40,362 nucleotides of DNA, taken from assembly GCA_964235605.1 (NCBI GenBank), contig CAXSCR010000043.1, positions 1 to 40,362 on the forward strand. The letters run 5' to 3'. The notes below the pieces were generated by a model. It did no database searches, was not told the DNA's origin, and saw only the letters and a program-made list of their open reading frames with translations. The stretch is from DATCRE01 sp964235605. Lineage in GTDB: Bacteria > Bacteroidota > Bacteroidia > Cytophagales > Cyclobacteriaceae. The position numbers were made by a program, and so were the translations under genes. Below, in pieces: positions 8,377 through 15,349 of this stretch (the first letter of the stretch is position 1; every line of letters starts with the position of its first letter).

Positions 8377-9875
8377 GATGGAAGATTTACTGCTTTGAGA
8401 AATTGTTCTGCTTTTTGTATGTCATCATGTAATATGCGGTCTTCCTCAATAAACGGAATTGATTGACGGAAATTATCCACAAAGCCCTCCAGATAAGCAG
8501 AAGTTTTTAATGGTCTTCTGAAACTCAACGCTTGTGCTGCAGTAATCATTTCAATAGCAAGAATTGAATAAAGGTTATTTACGATCCGATAGGCTTTTGT
8601 AGCTGCATTAGCGCCCATACTAACGTGGTCTTCTTGGCCATTCGAGGAAACAATGGTATCAACCGAAGCGGGCGTACAAAGTTGTTTGTTCTGGCTAACT
8701 AAGGATGCAGCAGTATATTGAGGAATCATAAGTCCTGAATTAATACCTGGATTGGCTACTAGGTAATTCGGTAGATTTCGTGTTCCTGAAATCAATTGAT
8801 AGGTTCTTCGTTCTGATATACTTCCTAATTCAGCCAAAGCGATGGCTAAAAAGTCGAATGCAAGTGCCAGAGGCTGACCGTGAAAGTTACCAGCTGAAAT
8901 AATAGTATCTGCTTCAGGAAAGATATTTGGATTGTCGGTTACACTATTTACTTCTGTTATAAAGACCGACGTGACATAATCAATCGCATCCATGCTGGCA
9001 CCATGTACTTGTGGTATGCAACGAAAAGAATATGGATCCTGAATGTGTTTATTCGATTGTTTTATAAGTTCACTTCCTTTTAATATCTCACATATTTCAG
9101 TAGCTGTCTTAACTTGGCCCCGTTGGGGTCTAATAGAATGAACCAATGGTAAAAAAGGTTCTATTCGACCATCAAAGGCATCTAAAGAGAGCGCAGAAAT
9201 AATATTAGCAAGTTTTAAAATACGATGTGAATGAATTGTACACCACACACCATATGCACCCATAAATTGGGTTCCATTTAGTAAGGCGAGACCTTCCTTT
9301 TCTTTTAAATGAATAACAGGCCAATTAAATTTTTTATTAAGGGCTTCGCTAGATAAGATTGCACCATCAACTGTCACTTCTCCTAAGCCAATAAGTGGTA
9401 AAGATAAATGCGCCAATGGTGCTAAATCACCCGACGCACCTAATGAGCCCATTTCAAAAATTACAGGCAGAATGTTGTAGTTATACATATCTACCAACCG
9501 CTGTACCGTTTGTAATTGCACACCAGAGAAACCGTATGACAAAGACTGCACTTTTAAAAAAAGCATCCATTTTACTATTTCAGTGCTTACTTCTGGGCCT
9601 GTGCCGCAGGCGTGTGATTTTACTAAATTATCTTGAAGTTTTTCTAATTGGTGATTTGATATGTGCTTGTTATAAAGGGACCCAAATCCCGTGTTAATAC
9701 CATAGATGGGCTGTGTTGATTTTTTTATTTTGTTTTCTAAAAATTCACGACAACGAATGATTTTATTTTTTGAGTCTAGAGACAAATCAATATGTACACC
9801 TTCTGCGTCAATGCGATGAAGGTCAGCAAGCTCAAGTTTTTTATTCGAAATAAGATGTGTATTTTTTTCAGACAT
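8373..9875 (-). CDS. hutH: Histidine ammonia-lyase
   Basis: This 500-aa enzyme removes ammonia from L-histidine to give urocanate. The MIO cofactor forms from the Ala-Ser-Gly triad at 147-149 within GSLGASGDLAPLAHL. The YGINTGFG loop (about 58-65) carries the catalytic tyrosine. Residues Ser-His at 87-88 (LVKSHACG) are the pair that in this superfamily indicates histidine rather than phenylalanine or tyrosine selectivity. Length agrees with HutH (about 500 aa). The start ATG at 9875 overlaps the hisS stop by 8 nt. The downstream pathway genes hutU, hutI and hutG are absent from the window, so the pathway role is inferred from family only. Confidence 0.92.
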   Translation of the reverse strand: MSEKNTHLISNKKLELADLHRIDAEGVHIDLSLDSKNKIIRCREFLENKIKKSTQPIYGINTGFGSLYNKHISNHQLEKLQDNLVKSHACGTGPEVSTEIVKWMLFLKVQSLSYGFSGVQLQTVQRLVDMYNYNILPVIFEMGSLGASGDLAPLAHLSLPLIGLGEVTVDGAILSSEALNKKFNWPVIHLKEKEGLALLNGTQFMGAYGVWCTIHSHRILKLANIISALSLDAFDGRIEPFLPLVHSIRPQRGQVKTATEICEILKGSELIKQSNKHIQDPYSFRCIPQVHGASMDAIDYVTSVFITEVNSVTDNPNIFPEADTIISAGNFHGQPLALAFDFLAIALAELGSISERRTYQLISGTRNLPNYLVANPGINSGLMIPQYTAASLVSQNKQLCTPASVDTIVSSNGQEDHVSMGANAATKAYRIVNNLYSILAIEMITAAQALSFRRPLKTSAYLEGFVDNFRQSIPFIEEDRILHDDIQKAEQFLKAVNLPS

Positions 9876-11244
9876 TCACCGCTGTCGTTTTTTTAATAAT
9901 CTGATTTAGCGTTAGTTTTTCCTGCTCGCCATTTTCCATGTTCTTAAAAGGAAGCATTCCAGTTTTTATTTCATCTTCGCCAACAACAATGGTATAGGGT
10001 ATCATCTTTTTATTAGCATAATCTAATTGCTTCTTCAATTTTGATTGGTCTGGATAAATCTCAGAAGAAATACCCGCATTTCGTAATTGCGTTAAAAGAT
10101 TTAAACCATATCGCATACTTGATTCATCAAAGTGACAGATGAAAATCGTAGAAGAAATTTGGGCTTCTTTCGGGAAGATTTTAAGTTCCTCCATTGCATC
10201 ATACAAACGATCTACGCCAAAAGAAAAACCTACACCCGACAAATTCTCCTTATCGCCAAATGCTTTCGTTAAATTATCATATCTACCGCCACCACTTACA
10301 CTCCCAATGGAAACGTTATTAATCTTTACTTCAAAGATACATCCTGTATAGTAACTAAGTCCTCTAGCTAATGCGATATCGAATTCAACAAAACGATCAT
10401 CAGTTTGATAATCTTTTAACAGCGCTAGAACTTGTTGCAGGTCAGAAATACCTTTCTTACCATTTTCAGATGTGAATTTTTGAGTAAGATATTTTATTTT
10501 ATCTGCGGTGTTGCCACTGAGATTTAAGATCTGGAAAAGTACATCTAGTTTTTTTTCTTCAAAACCTTTTGTTCTAAGTTCCTCGCGTACTTTTTCTTCA
10601 CCTATTTTATCAAGTTTATCAATTGCTACAAAAAGCGCTGTCTCGTTTTCTTTTGTTCCAACCATCTCCGCGATTCCTGATAAAATACCACGGTGGTTAA
10701 TTTTGATTGTATAGTCCGTTAATCCAAGCAGACTAAAGACCTCACGAATCATAAGTATAATCTCTGCCTCACAAATCAGCGAATCAGTACCGACAACATC
10801 AGCATCACATTGATAAAATTCACGGTAACGACCTTTTTGTGGGCGGTCGGCACGCCAAACTGGTTGTATCTGGTAACGCTTGAATGGAAAACTGATCTCG
10901 TGACGATTCATTACAACATAGCGAGCGAAGGGGACGGTAAGATCGTAACGAAGACCCTTTTCGGAGATGTCGAACGCTACGAGTTTTGAGTTACGAGCGT
11001 CGAGTTTTTGTGAATCAACATCTTTAAGATAGTCGCCTGAATTCAATATTTTGAACAAAAGTTGATCGCCTTCTTCGCCGTATTTACCAGTCAACGTAGA
11101 GAGATTCTCCATACTTGGCGTTTCCAGTGGCTGGAAGCCGAATTTTTGAAAAACCTTGCGGATATTGTTAAAGATGAACTGTCTTTTGACCATAGTGGCC
11201 GGGCCGAAATCGCGGGTGCCTTTGGGTAGCGTTGGTTTTTCCAT
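9868..11244 (-). CDS. hisS: Histidyl-tRNA synthetase
   Basis: This class II aminoacyl-tRNA synthetase charges tRNA-His. From the ATG at 11244 it is 458 aa and begins MEKPTLPKGTRDFGP, the conserved N-terminus of the family. A TTG nine codons upstream (11271) would also be in frame but adds non-conserved residues. Visible family motifs are motif 2 (FKRYQIQPVWRADRPQKGRYREFYQCDADVVG) and the two histidine-binding motifs (LARGLSYYTG and SGGGRYDNL). The C-terminal anticodon-binding domain (ISSTIFICHFDE...) is complete. A -7-like box TTaaTTTG lies 12 nt before this ATG. It heads an overlapping run with hutH and the T9SS protein, grouping two histidine-related enzymes. Confidence 0.95.
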   Translation of the reverse strand: MEKPTLPKGTRDFGPATMVKRQFIFNNIRKVFQKFGFQPLETPSMENLSTLTGKYGEEGDQLLFKILNSGDYLKDVDSQKLDARNSKLVAFDISEKGLRYDLTVPFARYVVMNRHEISFPFKRYQIQPVWRADRPQKGRYREFYQCDADVVGTDSLICEAEIILMIREVFSLLGLTDYTIKINHRGILSGIAEMVGTKENETALFVAIDKLDKIGEEKVREELRTKGFEEKKLDVLFQILNLSGNTADKIKYLTQKFTSENGKKGISDLQQVLALLKDYQTDDRFVEFDIALARGLSYYTGCIFEVKINNVSIGSVSGGGRYDNLTKAFGDKENLSGVGFSFGVDRLYDAMEELKIFPKEAQISSTIFICHFDESSMRYGLNLLTQLRNAGISSEIYPDQSKLKKQLDYANKKMIPYTIVVGEDEIKTGMLPFKNMENGEQEKLTLNQIIKKTTAVNV

Positions 11245-11434
11245 AGTAATATCCGGCAAATTAAGGCTCAAAAGATGATATCTCTAGTATTTGTTGAATT
11301 ACTAATATGCTACATATATGGAACTACTAGTTCTAAATACTACGAAGAGATTTAGATTAGTCGGTTTACATAATTAGAGAGCTTTATGTAAAGCTTCTAA
11401 TAAATAGAGATTTTACATATTTTAAGGGCAACTA

Positions 11435-11465
11435 TTTGCTTGTACTGTATAATATATTATTTTTG
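11435..11465 (+). promoter_or_regulatory. Bacteroidota consensus promoter
   Basis: TTTG at 11435-11438 and TAttTTTG at 11458-11465 are separated by exactly 19 nt, the consensus arrangement for the Bacteroidota primary sigma factor. The expected start of transcription is near 11469, about 20 nt before the ATG of the small basic protein gene at 11491. Confidence 0.75.
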
Positions 11466-11490
11466 CCATCCTTATAACACAAACAAAGCC

Positions 11491-11655
11491 ATGGCAGTAA
11501 CAAGATTTAAGAGAAAGGGCCGCAAAGATAAGTCTAAGGCCAGCATAAGACGCCAATCACTAAAAAACCAGAACTTCAAACCTGTGATTAAGTCGGTTGA
11601 TATTGAAAAGATCAAAGAAGAATTCAAAGCTAACGCAGCTGCTAAAAAAGCATAA
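11491..11655 (+). CDS. Small basic conserved-looking protein (54 aa)
   Basis: The protein begins MAVTRFKRKGRKDKSKASIRRQ and is strongly basic in its first 30 residues, turning mixed-charge and alanine/lysine-rich at the end (KEEFKANAAAKKA). This composition suggests nucleic-acid or ribosome binding, but I recognise no named family. The ATG at 11491 is preferred over an in-frame upstream ATG at 11440 because the consensus promoter lies between them and the upstream part would be inside the promoter. It is flanked by its own promoter and terminator, so it is a discrete monocistronic unit and likely well expressed. Confidence 0.72.
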   Translation: MAVTRFKRKGRKDKSKASIRRQSLKNQNFKPVIKSVDIEKIKEEFKANAAAKKA

Positions 11656-11672
11656 GCTTAGTTTAACATATT

Positions 11673-11702
11673 AAAAGCCTTCTGGAAACAGAGGGCTTTT
11701 TT
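11673..11702 (+). terminator. Rho-independent terminator
   Basis: AAAAGCC (11673-11679) pairs with GGCTTTT (11694-11700), extended inward by TCT/AGA pairs around a GGAAAC loop and followed by T residues. It lies 17 nt after the stop of the small basic gene. Confidence 0.85.
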
Positions 11703-11764
11703 GTTGGCGTCTGTCCGCATTATTATAAACCATATAGTTCCATAACTATCAATACTACATCTCT

Positions 11765-12541
11765 ATGTCAATGCTTCACCTTGTTAATTGGAATGTAAAC
11801 GGTATTCGCTCCATTATAAAGAAGGATTTTGCGAAAGATGTAAAAACGATGAATCCAGATATGCTGTGCTTGCAGGAGACAAAAGCCAGCTTAGAGGAGG
11901 TTAAATCTGTATTAGAGTTATTTCCCGATTATAAGGCTTATGTTAATTCTTCTAAAGCCCGTAAAGGTTACTCAGGCACTGCAATTCTAACCAAGACTCA
12001 GCCATTAAGTGTAACCTTCGATATGAATATTGAAGAGCATGATCAAGAAGGCAGGGTAATAACGGCTGAATATGAAAAGTTTTTTTTAGTGACTGTTTAT
12101 GTCCCGAATTCTGGTGAAGGATTAAAGCGTTTGGATTACCGCGAAAAATGGAACGCTGATTTCACCGGTTATCTCGCAGGATTAAATGCTAAGAAACCTG
12201 TTATAGTTTGTGGTGATTTAAATGTTGCCCATAAGGAAATTGATATTGCGCGCGCCAAAGAGAATTATAATAAATCCGCAGGCTATACACAACGTGAAAT
12301 AGATGGATTTAATAATCTACTAGATGCAGGTTTTGTTGACACCTTCCGCCACTTCCACCCTGAGGAAGTTAAGTACACTTACTGGAACTACATGTTCAAT
12401 GCGCGTTCACGCAACGTAGGCTGGCGTATTGATTATTTCCTAGTAAGTACATCACTAATACCAAGTGTAACGGAAGCCATCATCTGCAATGAATGTTTAG
12501 GATCTGACCATTGCCCAGTAGCACTCAAGATTGAGATTTGA
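11765..12541 (+). CDS. xth: Exodeoxyribonuclease III / AP endonuclease
   Basis: This 258-aa Mg-dependent enzyme cleaves DNA at abasic sites and degrades 3' ends during base-excision repair. Family motifs are all present: NWNVNGIRS at the N-terminus, LCLQETKAS (catalytic metal-binding Glu), GRVITAEYEKFFLVTVYVPNSG, CGDLNVAHKEID (catalytic Asp/Asn) and C-terminal GWRIDYFLVS with GSDHCPV (catalytic His). It is complete compared with the ~255-aa family. The ATG at 11765 is used; a second ATG two codons later is equally possible. It converges on murA, separated by 91 bp that contain a CCCAATGCC repeat. Confidence 0.95.
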   Translation: MSMLHLVNWNVNGIRSIIKKDFAKDVKTMNPDMLCLQETKASLEEVKSVLELFPDYKAYVNSSKARKGYSGTAILTKTQPLSVTFDMNIEEHDQEGRVITAEYEKFFLVTVYVPNSGEGLKRLDYREKWNADFTGYLAGLNAKKPVIVCGDLNVAHKEIDIARAKENYNKSAGYTQREIDGFNNLLDAGFVDTFRHFHPEEVKYTYWNYMFNARSRNVGWRIDYFLVSTSLIPSVTEAIICNECLGSDHCPVALKIEI

Positions 12542-12569
12542 TCTAGAACAAAAACATCTGTAAGCAACG

Positions 12570-12626
12570 GGAAGCTCATGGGTATCATGAAATTTCCCCA
12601 ATGCCCAGTCCCCAATGCCCAATGCC
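12570..12626. repeat. Hairpin plus CCCAATGCC iterated repeat between convergent genes
   Basis: CCCAATGCC occurs three times (12597-12605, 12611-12619, 12618-12626). Just upstream, GGGAA...TTCCC with an inner CATG-ggtat-CATG can fold between about 12570 and 12598. The block fills the gap between the stops of xth (+) and murA (-) and may serve as a shared transcript end. No strong T-run was seen. Confidence 0.45.
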
Positions 12627-12632
12627 AGATTG

Positions 12633-13940
12633 TTAAGCGATACGTTCAATATTAGCCCCCAACGCCTTCAACCTTCCATCAATATTCTGATATCCGCGAT
12701 CTATCTGGTCTATGTTAGATATCTCACTGGTGCCACTTGCTGAAAGTGCAGCAATTAATAATGATACACCGGCGCGTATATCAGGAGAAGACATTTTAAT
12801 TCCTTTGAGAGGTTGCTTGCGATCAAGGCCTATTACGTTGGCACGATGTGGATCACAAAGAATAATTTGTGCACCCATATCAATAAGTTTATCCACAAAG
12901 AACAAGCGACTTTCAAACATCTTTTGATGAATGAGTACAGAGCCTTTTGCTTGTGTAGCAACTACCAATATGATGCTAATTAAATCTGGTGTAAATCCCG
13001 GCCATGGTGCATCTGCTATGGTAAGAATTGATCCATCAATAAATGTTTCTATCTCGTATTTATCTTGTGCAGGGATATGAATATCATCTCCACGGAATTC
13101 CATTTTTATTCCAAGCCTGCGAAAAGTTTCAGGGATTACACCCAGCATATCAATACGACAGTTCTTGATGGTGATCTCTGATTGCGTCATAGCGGCTAAG
13201 CCTATGAAACTTCCAATCTCGATCATATCAGGAAGCATGGTATGTTCTGTGCCTCCTAATTTTTCAACGCCTTCAATAGTAAGCAGGTTAGATCCTATAC
13301 CATTAATCTTTGCGCCCATGCGCGTTAGCATAAGGCAAAGTTGTTGTAAGTAAGGTTCGCAGGCTGCGTTATAGATGGTCGTTTTACCTTTAGCAAGAAC
13401 GGCAGCCATAACGATGTTTGCTGTACCAGTTACAGATGCTTCATCTAATAACATGTACGCACCCGTTAACTGAGATGCATCGATATGAAAAAGATGTTCT
13501 TCCGAATCAAAATTGAATTTTGCACCTAACTTTTGGAAACCCAAAAAGTGAGTGTCTAATCTTCTACGTCCAATCTTATCACCGCCTGGTTTGGGTAAAG
13601 TTGCCTTTCCAAAGCGAGCGAGAATTGGGCCCAGTAACATAACCGAACCGCGGAGTGCAGCGGCTTTTTTTCGGTATTGTTCGGTTTCTAAAAACTTAGT
13701 GTCAATGTGAGAAGCTGTAAATCTATAAGATTCTGTGCTGAGTTTTTCAACTTTGCATCCCAGATCGCCGATCAACTCAATGAGTTTAATAACATCAATG
13801 ATTTGCGGAATATTGTGAATGGTTACAGGCTCTGCCGTAAGTAATGCGGCACTTAGAATTTGTAAGGCTTCATTCTTAGCACCTTGAGGAACGATTTCAC
13901 CTTTCAGTTTAGTCCCACCTTTTATTTTAAAAACACTCAT
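12633..13940 (-). CDS. murA: UDP-N-acetylglucosamine 1-carboxyvinyltransferase
   Basis: This 435-aa cytoplasmic enzyme transfers enolpyruvate from PEP to UDP-GlcNAc, the first committed step of peptidoglycan synthesis. The N-terminus shows the substrate loop GAKNEALQ with K22 and N23. The flexible active-site loop reads LPKPGGDKIGRRRLDTH (115-131): the position that holds Cys115 in E. coli MurA is Asp121 here. The enzyme still works with Asp in families where this occurs naturally, but the fosfomycin attachment point is lost. The rest of the EPT-fold barrel (VTGTANIVMAAVLAKG, SPDIRAGVSLLIAAL) is intact. It starts with ATG at 13940. Upstream lies the hairpin element, which separates it from DUF4290, a common Bacteroidota neighbour of murA. 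Confidence 0.95.
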   Translation of the reverse strand: MSVFKIKGGTKLKGEIVPQGAKNEALQILSAALLTAEPVTIHNIPQIIDVIKLIELIGDLGCKVEKLSTESYRFTASHIDTKFLETEQYRKKAAALRGSVMLLGPILARFGKATLPKPGGDKIGRRRLDTHFLGFQKLGAKFNFDSEEHLFHIDASQLTGAYMLLDEASVTGTANIVMAAVLAKGKTTIYNAACEPYLQQLCLMLTRMGAKINGIGSNLLTIEGVEKLGGTEHTMLPDMIEIGSFIGLAAMTQSEITIKNCRIDMLGVIPETFRRLGIKMEFRGDDIHIPAQDKYEIETFIDGSILTIADAPWPGFTPDLISIILVVATQAKGSVLIHQKMFESRLFFVDKLIDMGAQIILCDPHRANVIGLDRKQPLKGIKMSSPDIRAGVSLLIAALSASGTSEISNIDQIDRGYQNIDGRLKALGANIERIA

Positions 13941-14112
13941 GTATTAAGCGGCTGATGATACGTTAAATGTAAAAAAATCGTACGGTATTGCAATACCTGA
14001 AAAAGCATCAATGCATACAAAATACTTGGAAGCCAATGTTATTATTCTAAAACTAGTCTATCATTAACTAATATGAGTATCCGCTTCCTGTCCTAAGTGG
14101 GCGGTGGTAAAG

Positions 14113-14164
14113 GCGCGGAAGTTAAGCGCATCACTTTCTACAAAAGTGTAGGCCGCGCTTAAAC
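14113..14164. repeat. Hairpin A of the murA-DUF4290 element (nested, with alternative pairing)
   Basis: TTAAGCGC (14122-14129) pairs with GCGCTTAA (14155-14162), enclosing CACTTT (14132-14137) paired with AAAGTG (14143-14148). An alternative stem, GCGCGG (14113-14118) with CCGCGC (14153-14158), uses the same 3' bases, so the two folds exclude each other. Confidence 0.65.
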
Positions 14165-14166
14165 CC

Positions 14167-14207
14167 TGAATCTTCATCATGGCGCCCAGCGCCATGATGA
14201 AGATTCA
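14167..14207. repeat. Hairpin B: perfect 19-bp stem, 3-nt loop
   Basis: Positions 14167-14185 are the exact reverse complement of 14189-14207, with only CCA between. The stem core is CATCATGGCGC. No T-run follows on either strand, so it is not an ordinary terminator. Confidence 0.9.
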
Positions 14208-14218
14208 CGAATAAATAT

Positions 14219-14260
14219 GATAATGATTGGTTGTGGCAAGGGCCACAACCAATCATTATC
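14219..14260. repeat. Hairpin C: perfect 19-bp stem, 4-nt loop
   Basis: Positions 14219-14237 are the exact reverse complement of 14242-14260, with AAGG between. The stem sequence is unrelated to hairpin B. No T-run follows on either strand. Confidence 0.9.
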
Positions 14261-14265
14261 GTTAA

Positions 14266-14316
14266 AATGCGCGCCTGCAATTATACCATAAAAATATACA
14301 CGTAGGTTCGCGCATT
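14266..14316. repeat. Hairpin D of the murA-DUF4290 element
   Basis: AATGCGCG (14266-14273) pairs with CGCGCATT (14309-14316). It is extended inward by CCTGC (14274-14278) with GTAGG (14302-14306), with one G-T pair and a two-base bulge, around an AT-rich loop. Confidence 0.7.
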
Positions 14317-14390
14317 ATCTATGAAAGATGCAAGTGTGAATTTTGGTCTTAGGACTTCAAGCGGATACTCATAATGACTAATTGGGAGAA

Positions 14391-15101
14391 TTATCCATCG
14401 CGTCTTCTTCTAAAATTATTATTGTTATTCTTATTGTTCTTGTTGAATGGACGATGTCCTCCGCCGCTACCACCTTGCGTGCGTTGACCTTGTGAACCAT
14501 TGTTTGAATGGGGCTTTACTTTTCTTTGTTCGCGATATAGTTTTTCAAACAGATTGTCTTCGCGAACTTTCTCCAGTGTCATATTTAAGGCGCCACCAGA
14601 CATAGCTTGAATATCTTTTAGAATGACAGAGTCATCAAGCGTTTCTTTATTCCAAGCGCCATAGAATGTCTTCATTAATTTGCCGAGATAGATAATAGCA
14701 TCTTGGCGTTCTTGCTCGCCTTCTATCTTCAGTGCTTCTTTTACTAATTTTTCAATATTCTTTCCATAATGTTTAAACCGCACGTCACTTTGTGGGTATA
14801 GAACCTTCATTGGTTTCTTGAAAAGTATCTCACGTTCTGGGGTAGGATAAGGACTGTTGATATCTAAATCAAAGTCCGCAATGATAAACAAATCGTCCCA
14901 CATGCGTTGGGGATTTTCTGGTTGATCTTTTACACTAGGTGTAAGTTGCTTGATAAGCTCCAGCAATGTGTAAGCCATTTCAGTTCGCTTTTCTTTGCTA
15001 GGCTCATTGCGGATGTATTCTATTAATTTCTGAACATTGCGGCCGTATTCTTTCAGAATAATATGTGGCCTTTGGGTGTTGTATTCCCCGATGATCTTCA
15101 T
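14391..15101 (-). CDS. DUF4290 domain-containing protein
   Basis: This 236-aa protein begins MKIIGEYNTQRPHIILKEYGRNVQKLIEYI, the recognisable start of the Bacteroidota-specific DUF4290 family. The helical domain covers about residues 5-185. From about 195 the tail becomes low-complexity and basic (GSQGQRTQGGSGGGH, then Asn-rich, ending FRRRRDG), resembling RGG-type RNA-binding tails. Function is unknown; frequent adjacency to murA across Bacteroidota suggests a housekeeping role. It starts with ATG at 15101. Its stop lies 18 nt from the right end of the hairpin element, so transcription into murA would have to cross that element. Confidence 0.85.
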   Translation of the reverse strand: MKIIGEYNTQRPHIILKEYGRNVQKLIEYIRNEPSKEKRTEMAYTLLELIKQLTPSVKDQPENPQRMWDDLFIIADFDLDINSPYPTPEREILFKKPMKVLYPQSDVRFKHYGKNIEKLVKEALKIEGEQERQDAIIYLGKLMKTFYGAWNKETLDDSVILKDIQAMSGGALNMTLEKVREDNLFEKLYREQRKVKPHSNNGSQGQRTQGGSGGGHRPFNKNNKNNNNNFRRRRDG

Positions 15102-15260
15102 TCAATTTCGATTTGAGATTTATAATTCTATTTACGGTTAGTGATTTGCCGTCTTCTCATTTGGGAGATAATCCAATGATTTGTTTAAACAAAGCTAATC
15201 AATAAGCACATCCTGCCCAAATATTTCAGTTCATTCGTTTAATTTCTGGTTAGGCTTAAT

Positions 15261-15349
15261 TTTCAAGTTCAAGGTTTCAGGTTTCAGGTTTCAACGTGAG
15301 CACAATTCAACCAAGAACTTTGAACCTGAAAACTTGAACCCTCTCACGT
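15261..15349. repeat. GGTTTCA tandem triplet with inverted partner at helicase 3' end
   Basis: GGTTTCA is repeated three times head-to-tail at 15273-15293. ACGTGAG at 15294-15300 is matched by CTCACGT at 15343-15349, and TTCAAGTT/AACTTGAA words flank both arms, so the block can fold into a long imperfect hairpin. The right arm overlaps the last codons and stop of the helicase gene (stop at 15344). Confidence 0.55.

Larger units (their letters stand above)
14072..14373. mobile_element. Putative MITE-like element: 302 bp, terminal inverted repeats, four internal hairpins
   Basis: The ends are 26-bp inverted repeats (14072-14097 and 14348-14373) matching at 23 of 26 positions: an outer 15-bp perfect part TATGAGTATCCGCTT, three mismatches, then GTCCTAAG. 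Between them sit four stem-loops (A to D), two of them perfect 19-bp stems. No ORF of useful length lies inside. ACTAAT occurs at 14067-14072 and again at 14377-14382, near but not exactly flush with the ends, a possible imperfect target duplication. The element occupies most of the 450-bp gap between murA and DUF4290. It could be a non-autonomous transposable element, a structured non-coding RNA locus, or a site for a structure-specific DNA-binding protein; the terminal repeats favour the first. Confidence 0.55.

Noticed and set aside
14121..14164. Integron attC-like site (GTTAAGC with GCTTAAAC)
   Set aside because: GTTAAGC fits the attC core GTTRRRY, but the partner has an extra base, only one such pair is seen, and there is no cassette or integrase. 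The terminal inverted repeats are better explained by a MITE-like element.
14167..14260. Hairpins B and C as ordinary Rho-independent terminators for DUF4290
   Set aside because: Neither stem is followed by a T-run on either strand, and stems of 19 bp are longer than the other terminators in this window.
15273..15293. CRISPR-like repeats (GGTTTCA units)
   Set aside because: The units are 7 nt long and contiguous with no spacers, and there are no cas genes.
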